Source: Monoraphidium neglectum
Taxonomy: Eukaryota; Chlorophyta; Chlorophyceae; Sphaeropleales; Selenastraceae
Direction: 5' to 3'
Assembly (NCBI RefSeq): GCF_000611645.1
Contig: NW_014012538.1
Coordinates: forward strand, 1 to 16,850
DNA length: 16,850 nucleotides
Below the pieces are notes generated by a model. It worked only from the letters and a program-made list of their open reading frames with translations, did no database searches and was not told the origin of the DNA. Numbering within the stretch: position 1 is the first letter of the stretch; the number at the start of each line of letters is the position of its first letter. Below, one piece after another: positions 7,281 to 15,676 of this stretch. A program made the translations under genes and the position numbers.

Positions 7281-9811
7281 ATGCCGCGAGCGGCACGCAT
7301 ATGCCTAGTAATACTTCTATTTCTAGCCTCAGGGGCGCTTGCTGCCCGGCTTGACCCGCAGGCGGGCCCGCGTGCCGCGGCAGCATCCTCTTTAGCTAGC
7401 ACGATTGCCGCCGACAGGCTATGGGCAGGCATTGTCATCGTGGCAGAGGGTGCGCCTCGTTACACACGAGCACAGTTATTACAACTGCGTTGGACGTCAG
7501 TTTTGGGTTGGGCGGCGTCAGGCCGGCCATGGTCAAGTGGCGGTTGATGTTCGAAGCACGTAGACCCTGCTGCAAAGTCACGCCCCAACACTCTCACTCG
7601 CCCCCCTTCGACCGTACACTTCACAACCCTGCAGGTGATGATGTGCTGCTCAAAGAGGCGCATGGGATGGCTGTCCCAGAGCTGGGGGTGCCGCTCAAGG
7701 TCGAGCATATTGCGCCCATTGGGTCCAACACAAAGCTGTTCACGGCAGGTGCGGGCCGCTGAACCAGGATGCGAGGGGATCGTAAACCCCGCAAACGGGT
7801 AGAGACACTGGGATGGGATGTCCTGGGCCGTCGTTTGGGGGTTAGCTGCTGGTCAACACAAACGCACGACCGTATGCCTTGCAAAGCATACCGTCGTGCC
7901 AATTGGCAATGTTGATCAGATCCTCTGCGCGGCCCTCCTGATATACACCCGCGCCATCTGCCGCTCCCCGCCCCGCCGAGGCAGTGAGCGTCTGGCAGCT
8001 CCACGAGCGGGGCAAGCTGGACGTCACGCAGCCGTTCACGCGCTACGCCAACACCACGGCCCTGGGCCTGCCCCGCAACTGGTGCCCGCGCCTGGCCAAC
8101 GCCAACGGCACCGCTGTGGGGGCGTGCCTGACCCCGCCCACGTTGGGGCAGCTGCTGCACATGTCTGGTGGCATCTTGGATGCAAGTGAGCAGCTCTTGG
8201 GGCGTTGCACACAGTTGAGCGCCGTCGCACGGCACAGTACTGCAGAAAGCGCCCTGGCTTATGAGAACACGACTGAGTGTTTTGGGGCCCAGGGCTTGTG
8301 CCTGTTGATGCATAAACACACTTGCTGTGTATTCTTCCACATCCTCACTCCAGGTCTGCCTGTTTGTGTCAGGGTCGCCTGCGGCTTGCCACCCACGCGC
8401 TCGCGCCAAACCCTCAACCAGGCAACTGCGAGTATCCAGCCGGCTCGTGGCAGCTCAAGTACTGTTTCGAGACCCAGAAGAAGTGCTCCCCAGCCTTTGC
8501 GCCCGACAACTTTGTCGCCAGTGTGGCCGGCGACGCCAGCGCAGCGGACGTGCTGAAAGCCGCCGGCGTGCTGCTGGCGCCATTTGATTTCCTACCGGGC
8601 AAACAATATCACTACAGGTGAGCCTGGGAGTCATGGATGGGCAGCACCTCGCTCGTGTCACAAGAACACGCACCTGGCGCTGACATCTGGGTCTGGGCGG
8701 CAGCACTGGGTTGGTGTTCACGTGCTGGGCGCACCACGAGAAATGGAAGCCGTCGCTGAGATACCCCTCTCGCTCCCACCCCGCGTTTGTCGCGCGCAGC
8801 AACGAGGCCTATATCCTGGCATCGCACGTCGTGGAGCACGTCAGCGGCCTGCCGCTGGGCGCCTACTTCGAGCGCAACATCTTCAAGCCCCTCGGCCTCG
8901 ACAGCACCATCTATGACATCGCCAACGGCCAGGACGGCGTCTACATGGATACAGTGCCCTACCCATCATATGTCGCGTACCTCAACCCTGTCGAAATCGC
9001 CCAGCCGGCCACAGACAAGCAGTACATCGGAAACTCATCATATGCGGCCGGCACGCTGAGCGCAGCGGCGCTCGGCAGGAACAGCCGCGGCGCCGCCGCA
9101 ACCGCCGCCGCGACAGCGGGCGAGCCCGGCCGGTGGGCCAAAACGGGGCGCGCGGCGGCCCCGAGCTTCCCGGGCAGCGACTTCGCCTGGGCCGGGGGTG
9201 CGGGGGCGATTCAATCAAGCGTTGGCGACGTGGCGCGTTGGCTGCGCGTGTTTACAACTGAGCCGCAGCGGCTGGGCCTCAAGCCAGATACTGTGCGCCG
9301 CATGCTCGACGTGTCCATTCAGATCCCTGCGCCCAAGCAGAAGACGGCGCTCGGGACCCTCTCGGCAATGGACCGGGTGCTGAAGCGGCTCCGGTTTGCG
9401 CAGGGCGTGGTGGTTGTCCGGGACCCCTCAAACCGCCGTTTGGGGGCGTCAGGGCTGTACTACAAGGGCAGCCTGGGCGCATTTGATGCCACATATTACC
9501 TGGCGCTCCACCCCACAGACCCCTCGAAGGACGTGCTTGCCTACGTCATCAGCATGACGAACGCCCTGGTCCAGCCCTATGCGCCCTTCATATCGCGCAG
9601 CGGGAAGGGTGCGAACAGCGCGTGTGTATTCAACGCTGCGGCAGCGGCGGCGGCCGCCCTTGGCCGAGCGGCACCGGGCGCCTCCGCTGCGGCGCCGCTG
9701 CCGGCTTACATGTGCGATGCGAAGGATTTGGGAGGCTCGGGGGCTCCGGCTGCATTGGTTCTTAGCTCGTATCTGAAGGCGTTTACTGGAAAAGGCATCT
9801 TGGGGGTGTAG
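7281..9811 (+). CDS. Secreted serine hydrolase, class C beta-lactamase / DD-peptidase-like, copy 1 (5 exons, 563 aa)
   Basis: Probable serine hydrolase of the beta-lactamase-related superfamily, exported by an N-terminal signal peptide (MPRAARICLVILLFLASGAL, cleavage likely after Ala-Leu-Ala). Exons are 7281-7449, 7635-7748, 7985-8185, 8422-8617 and 8800-9811, phases 1, 1, 1, 2; all introns are GT-AG. The nucleophile motif is SNTK (Ser87, Lys90) in HIAPIGSNTKLFTA. It is followed by the usual helix (VWQLHERGKLDVTQPFTRY) and LLHMSGGI. The Tyr-Ser-Asn box (226-228) is created across the last splice. Later come AGAIQSSVGDVARWL and a third box read as Lys449-Gly-Ser in LYYKGSLGAF, where family members often show KTG or HxG. 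Paired cysteines (NWC...GAC, NCEY...KYC...KKC) and NxS/T sites fit secretion. Copy-specific Ala-rich insertions lie before GRWAKTGR and near the C-terminus. The substrate is unknown. Confidence 0.85.
7864..7899. repeat. Inverted repeat with 14-bp arms inside intron 2 of hydrolase copy 1
   Basis: Arm GCACGACCGTATGC, 8-nt loop CTTGCAAA, arm GCATACCGTCGTGC; the arms pair with a single mismatch. It lies within intron 2 (7749-7984). The corresponding intron of copy 2 (10942-11164) shows no similar hairpin. It may be a recent small insertion or an RNA structure in the intron. Confidence 0.8.
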
Positions 9812-10519
9812 CTCCGGGCTGTTCGTTGATTTGCTGATTTTGCCAGAGCACGTCGGTGATTACCTGGGGGAGGGGCTGCGGGTATCAATTTTTTGTGAAC
9901 TTTGAAGGACAGCTCAAGGAGTTACTGCTTGTATTTGAGCACTTGCAATAACAACTGGATTTTGGCTTGCCGCGTGATGCTTGGTGGTGCATGCCTCGGT
10001 GCCCGCGTGCACATGCGTCGTGGGTTTGCCGCATTGACACGTGATGACTTCTGCTCACTGGCCGAGCTGCCTCTTGTACATGAAGCACTATTGATACATA
10101 ATCATGTCGTGTTCCATCCACCTGCACCGGTAATGGTGACTTCCCCCTGACTGTTGGGAAGGCTGGGGAAGGCCCCCCTGCTCAAGCAGAAGCTGAGGAT
10201 GGACGACTAGGTCCTAGCTGCGAGGGCGAGGCTTTGCCATTCCTAGCGGACACTTTCTCGAGCTATCTCCAGTCTCCTTCGACCTTAGCAAGCATAGCAC
10301 ACATGAAGTTCCCTTTCAGCAGCCCTACGTCACGCATCATGGTGCTATCGCATGTGTGACGTTCTGCTGGCCTTGCACTGCCCCAGCACACCTGGTCCTT
10401 GCACGACCGCCGTACCTCATACACATGATACATCGTGTTGGAGTCGTGTTTTATTTTGTAAACACTGGTATTCAGCACCGCCGCAAACGATCTATCCGAC
10501 GAGCGCACACATAGCATAA
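9812..10519. other. Intergenic spacer between the two hydrolase genes
   Basis: About 710 nt with no credible gene. It should contain the 3' UTR of copy 1 and the promoter of copy 2. I found no TGTAA signal soon after the stop at 9811. A TGTAA occurs at 10457-10461, more likely within the upstream region of copy 2. The spacer shows no obvious similarity to the region upstream of copy 1, so the duplication is old or was limited to the gene body. Confidence 0.5.
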
Positions 10520-12870
10520 ATGCCGAGGCATATTTGCTTGGTACTGCTGCTGGGTGTGGTGGCAGGGGTTGTTGCAGCGCAGCCTCCTTTACGGGTCGAC
10601 ATGCGTGGCGCTGCGGCAAGCGCACTTGCCCGGCAGGTAGCCGCTGACAGGCTGTGGGCAGGCATCACCATTGTGACGGAAGGTGTGTGCACATGCAAAG
10701 AGCGTGGCTGCTCATATGCTCTTAAAGCGACTGGCTTATGGGCTCGAGTTGGTGCTGCTCTGTGCCAGGCCCTGGGCCTGCGAATGATCAATCGTCCCCC
10801 CATCTCTGCACTTCTTGGTGGTGACAGGTGGCAGGGTGGTGCTGGAAGAAGCGCATGGGATGGCCGTCCCAGAGCTGGAAGTGCCGCTCAAGGTGGAGCA
10901 CATTGCACCCATTGGATCCAATTCAAAGCTGTTCACAGCAGGTGCACACACACTGTTTCAGACAAAGCGTTGATGTCGGTGTTTGTGTGGGGTCACGCGG
11001 CTGATCTTACATTGGCTCCTTCCGCACGCCGTCCAACATCACAACACATTGGTGCTGGAGTCTCTTCACAATGATGATGCATTTTTCTCATGCCCAGGTC
11101 AACACCCTCTGTCTCCCTTTCACACACACGCTCTATATATGCGCACTGCAAACATTCAAAACAGTGAGCATCTGGCAGCTTCACGAGCGGGGCAAGCTGG
11201 ACGTCACACAGCCGTTCACGCGCTACGCCAACACTACGGCCCTGGGCCTGCCCCGCAACTGGTGCCCGCGCCTGGCCAACGCCAACGGCACTGCTGTGGG
11301 GGCGTGCCTGGCTCCGCCCACCATTGAGCAACTGCTCCGCATGTCCGGGGGCATCGTTGATGCAGGTGTGACAAACTCTCGGCGGTTGGGGTCTGATCTG
11401 CTTTCTGAAAGTTCCAAGAGATGCCGAGGCTGCCCCGCCAGTTAGTCGGCTGTTGCGGTGACCAGAGTGCACGCGAGCGGACCTAATACATTGTGGTTTT
11501 GAAGCATGCCTCAAAGTTTTTCTGTGTCCTTCCCTGCCCTCACCTTCCCAGGCAACTGCGAGTACCCTCCTGGGTCTTGGCAGCTGAAGTACTGCACCCA
11601 AGACCAGCCCGCATGCATGCCTGCTTACGCGCCGGACGCGTTCTTTTCCAGCATATTCGGGGCCGCCGATCCCACCGCCACGGTCAGGAATGCGGGGTTC
11701 CTGTTGGCTCCCTTTGACTTTGTACCCGGGACGGGCCACCACTACAGGTGCGCGTTGAGAGGAACCACCACATCCAGCGTGTGCGTTTGCAACATGCTGC
11801 ATGCCATCATCCCGGAATCATTTGCTTGAAGAGAGCAGCACGCTGTGTGCGCACGTGCGGCTTGCACACAACGGGCCTCGACTCACAGAGCTGCTCTCGC
11901 ATCATCGCGTTTGGTGGATCGCAGCAACGAGGCATTTCAGATAGCCTCTCACATTGTGGAACACGTCAGCGGCCTGCCCATCTCCGCGTACTTCAAGCGC
12001 AACATCTTCCAGCCCCTCGGCCTCAACAGCACCTTCTTGGACGTTTCAGGCGGCCTGGATGGCATCTATGCAAACACAGTGCCCTACCCTTCGTATGTCG
12101 CCTACCTGAACCCTGTGGAACTTGGCATGTATGCATTCGACAAGGGGTACATCGGCAGCGCCACCTACACAGCAGGAACGGTCAACGCTGCAGCTCTGAG
12201 CCCCAAGGCCCGAGCCGCCGCCGGCGCAGGCGCCCCGGGACGCTGGGCGAAGACCGGCCGCTCGGCCCTCACGTCCGTGCCAGGGAGCGACTTTGGGTAT
12301 TCTTCGGGGTCTGGTGCCATCCAGGGAAGCGTCGGCGACATGGCGCGTTGGCTGCGCGCGCTGACGGTTCAGCCACAGCGGCTCGGGCTGAAGCCGGAGA
12401 CAGTGCGGCGCATGCTCAACACGTCGACGCGCATCCCCGAGCCCAAGGGCACGACGCCTTTTGGGTCGGTCGGTGGCGCCGTCGCGGCGCTGAAAGGGCG
12501 CCTGCGGTACGCGCAAGGCGTGGTGGTGGTCCAGGACCCATCCAACCGCCGCTTGGGGGTCTCAGGGCTCTTCTACAAGGGCAGCCTTGGGGGCTTTGAT
12601 GCTACGTATTACCTGGCCCTCCACCCTACCGACCCCTCAAAGGACACGTTTGTGTACGTCATGACCACCACAAATACAGCTTTTCCGGCTTACTCCCCTT
12701 ACATCGTTGCAAACGGCAACCGCTGTTCTTTCAAACTGAACAACGCTTCGTCCTCGCTGCCCGCATACATGTGCGATGCCAAAAAGCCCCTGATGGGGCA
12801 AGGACCCGCAGCGCTGCTACTGGACACGTATTTGAAGGGATTTACAGGAAAGGGAGCACTGGGTCTTTGA
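10520..12870 (+). CDS. Secreted serine hydrolase, class C beta-lactamase / DD-peptidase-like, copy 2 (5 exons, 539 aa)
   Basis: Tandem paralogue of the gene at 7281, same strand. Exons are 10520-10682, 10828-10941, 11165-11365, 11552-11747 and 11925-12870. Phases are identical to copy 1, and exons 2, 3 and 4 are the same length in both (114, 201, 196 nt). The signal peptide is MPRHICLVLLLGVVAGVVAA. The catalytic motif is SNSK (Ser85, Lys88). The Tyr-Ser-Asn box (224-226) is again assembled across the last splice. The third box is Lys443-Gly-Ser in LFYKGSLGGF. It lacks the Ala-rich insertions of copy 1, and its C-terminal region has NRCSFKLNNASSSLPAYMCD, with the YMCD segment shared. Nothing indicates inactivation: all introns are GT-AG, all motifs are kept and the frame is intact. 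Both copies are likely functional and may differ in expression or substrate. The substrate is not identifiable from sequence. Confidence 0.85.
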
Positions 12871-12929
12871 GATTACACCTCCACTTAAGATTGCTTTTCA
12901 CTCATTGCGGGCCCTTTTGTATGGCATGA

Positions 12930-12935
12930 AATAAA
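12930..12935 (+). terminator. Possible polyadenylation signal AATAAA, hydrolase copy 2
   Basis: AATAAA lies 60 nt after the TGA of copy 2. A chlorophyte-type TGTAA follows at 13043-13047, about 175 nt after the stop. Either could direct cleavage. Green algae generally favour TGTAA, so the second may be the real signal. Confidence 0.35.
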
Positions 12936-13042
12936 GAAACCTAAATGCCCCAAGCTGTTCAGCTGGCTGGTTGGGATCCTTATTGGGTTTCAACACCTGC
13001 AATGAAGGTGAGCAATGCATGAAGCTAGAGCCGGGGTTGTTG

Positions 13043-13047
13043 TGTAA
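13043..13047 (+). terminator. Possible chlorophyte polyadenylation signal TGTAA, hydrolase copy 2
   Basis: TGTAA in GTTGTGTAAACCAGG, giving a 3' UTR of about 190 nt for the gene ending at 12870. TGTAA is the established chlorophyte signal, but a 5-nt match also occurs by chance. Confidence 0.35.
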
Positions 13048-14484
13048 ACCAGGCGGTAACACCTGTCTCTTGACGCATCCCACCCAATATCAAGGGTCTC
13101 GAGTGGGACTAATAAAGCGGACATATTCTTGAAGTGCCTCGTGCACGGCTCCACCAGCATGCGATTTCACAATACCACGCACCTCAATCGCTTGAGCAGG
13201 GCAGTTGAGTACTGTACCACGTACATTGTGCATGCACGGCTGCGCACCGACAGCGACGTCACGGCGTGCCCATCTGGACGCTTTCACTGCAATGTATGGG
13301 ATGCACAACTGCGTGCACTGTCTGGGCAGCAGCATGATTGGACCGTAGTCATCGGCCGCCTAAGCCCAACCCATGAGTGCCGGCTTGGCACGCCCCACCT
13401 GCCTGCTCACTTGCAGTATTTGCCGTATTGCCACCACTGCCCCCGCACCAGTACGGTTGTCCCTTTTCGGGTGACAGCACGAATGACACCAAGCAGCTTG
13501 GTGTCGGAAAGACTGACTCACTTCAATGACTTAGTGTCGGATACTTGCGGTGTCTTCCGACTTCCGCCCAACTCTGCCACGTATACCGTACCTACAGCTG
13601 CTTGCAGTGCGGTCACTGGCTCCTCCACCCGATCTGGTATCTGTGTGGACGTGAAAAGCCCAAGCAGTAAATTTTCATGGTTTATATGTTACTACGACTT
13701 CACTTGGCCGACCAAGTGAGTACAGGTCGTGCGGTTGCGATTTCGTGGCCGTGCTTGCTCTCTATGCGCAGCAGCCTCGCATAAGACTGCCACATGTGAC
13801 ACATCAAAAGCCTCAAATTGTAATTGCACCTCACTTTGTTGTGTGCTATGGGCACAGGTCGGTGAGTACACGGTACTTTTGCAGGGTACAGGGTGGGCAT
13901 GACTGGCGATGACTGGCCAGGCCGTTTGCGCATCGGATACTTTTGTAGCAATTACACCACTCCTTGAAACAAGCTTTCTGCAGCTGCTTTCCCAGCTATT
14001 CAGCATGATGGGCCAGTTTCGCAGCCCTGACGGGGTCCTGCCGAGCAGTGTTGGGGTTTTGGCGCATGCCCGGAGGGTTGAAAATCGCCGAACGCAGTGC
14101 CTACCCGAAACCGCTGAGCCTGCATGCCGCTTCAAAGGTTGTCAAGGGTTTTGTAGTGCTTCCGTCCATACAGTGCCACGTTTTTTTACGTTCCACGCGC
14201 CGACCATCCCACAACAACGGGGCAGAGCACAGGCAGCAACTGCCCCTCAAATTGATCAAAACGTCGTGTATCACGAGGACGGGCACCCGAGGCGGGAGCG
14301 TAGACCGTGGCTCGAGGGAGCCACAATGCACTGCGCAGTGATGGTGATTCCTCTCGACGGCCCTCCGTCCAGCATTTCGGCCTCGCCAACCGTTTGCTGA
14401 GGCATTCTGTCATTCGTCGAAGCAGCGCCGGTCACCTTGCAGGCGGCGCGTATCGTCGCAACTGCAGTGCCCTGCTGCGTGAAC

Positions 14485-15304
14485 ATGGATACGCCGCTGT
14501 ACACACTGACGCGGGTCGACTTTGATCACTACTACGGTGCGCATATCGCGTTGCGGGTCTAGCTGCTGTGCCGGCAGGGCAGCAAGTCATACACGAGGCG
14601 CCGCAGCGGCAAGTCAGAAGCGGTCACACCTCCCAGCCGCTGCACGCGCTGGTTGACTTGGCGGGGCAACCGCGGGGCACGCATGCGCTGCCGCCGCTCT
14701 GCCACACCTTCCTCCCTGACCCTGCTGCATGCTGCTGAGCCCCTGCCGACCCTTCCTGCCCCGCCTGTGCTGCCCAGGCCGCTACTGCCGCAATGCAGGT
14801 GCGCGCAGTCTGCTCTTGTGTTCGATTTGTCGACGCAGAGAACCGCTGCTTTTACTTGCCGCCGCACGGCGCGCACACATGCGCATATGTGTGTAAGCAG
14901 GGCGCACATGCCGCGCATGTCATCCGGCCGGGCCGTCCACGTGATCCCCGCCTCGAGCGCGACCGCGGCCCTCCCGCCGCACGCGCGCACCGCAGGGCTC
15001 CTGCCGCTGCCCGGCTGGCGCTGCCCCCTGGGCGGGCCCCACGGCGCGATCGTGGACCTGTACCTCCTTTACGAGGCCGTGGTCGCGCATGGCGGCGTCG
15101 ACAGCAGCAGCGCCGACGCGGTCTGGTGGGAGCTGTCCCGCGCGGCCACGACCGCTGGCAGCGGCGCCGCGCCGCCGCCGGAAGACGCGCTGCTCGCGCC
15201 GCCGGAGATGCGGCAGGTGTACCAGGCGCGGATCAGGGGCTTCCTGGACTTCATGGCAGACCTGGTGAGGCACTATGAGGAGGAGCAGGAGCGAGAGAAG
15301 CTGG

Positions 15305-15356
<52 letters not shown>

Positions 15357-15616
15357 CCGCGCCCGCCAGGCGGCCGCGGCCGCACCGCAGGCGACGCTCG
15401 CGCAGCAACAGCGGCAGCAGCAGCTGCTGCTGATGCAGCAGCAGCAGGAGCTGATGAGTATGCTGGCGCGCGGCCAGCAGCCGGCACACGCATCGGCGCA
15501 GTATCAATCGTTGAGGGCGCTGCAGCAGCACTTGCTTATGCAGCAGCACAGGCAGATGCCGGTGCAGTGGCATGGATCACTGCCGCAGCAGCAGCAGCAG
15601 CGGCCACAGCAGCAGC

Positions 15617-15676
<60 letters not shown>

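Larger units (their letters stand above)
12871..14484. other. Intergenic region between hydrolase copy 2 and the right ARID-ELM2 gene
   Basis: About 1.6 kb. It includes the probable 3' UTR of copy 2 and the 5' flank of the right-hand gene. Open frames of 196 codons (13129-13719) and 163 codons (13909-14400), both plus strand, show no domain, no signal peptide and mixed third-base use unlike the GC-rich neighbours. I do not call them genes. Short related motifs recur (TTGGTGTCGGAAAG near 13499, CTTAGTGTCGGATAC near 13530), without forming a clear repeat array. Confidence 0.5.

Noticed and set aside
13129..13719. 196-codon plus-strand open frame
   Set aside because: No domain, signal or membrane segment, and no splice support. 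Third-base composition is mixed, unlike the GC-rich third positions of neighbouring genes. It could be reconsidered if transcripts exist.
13909..14400. 163-codon plus-strand open frame just before the right ARID-ELM2 gene
   Set aside because: No recognisable features. It shares the frame of exon 1, but a TGA at 14398-14400 separates them. More likely 5' flank.
14653..14995. Upstream extension of the ARID open frame in the right-hand gene, giving a 529-codon single-exon reading
   Set aside because: The left paralogue has no comparable extension and is closed by a TGA. Both copies instead share a short first exon and a phase-1 acceptor just before the conserved segment, so this stretch is treated as intron.
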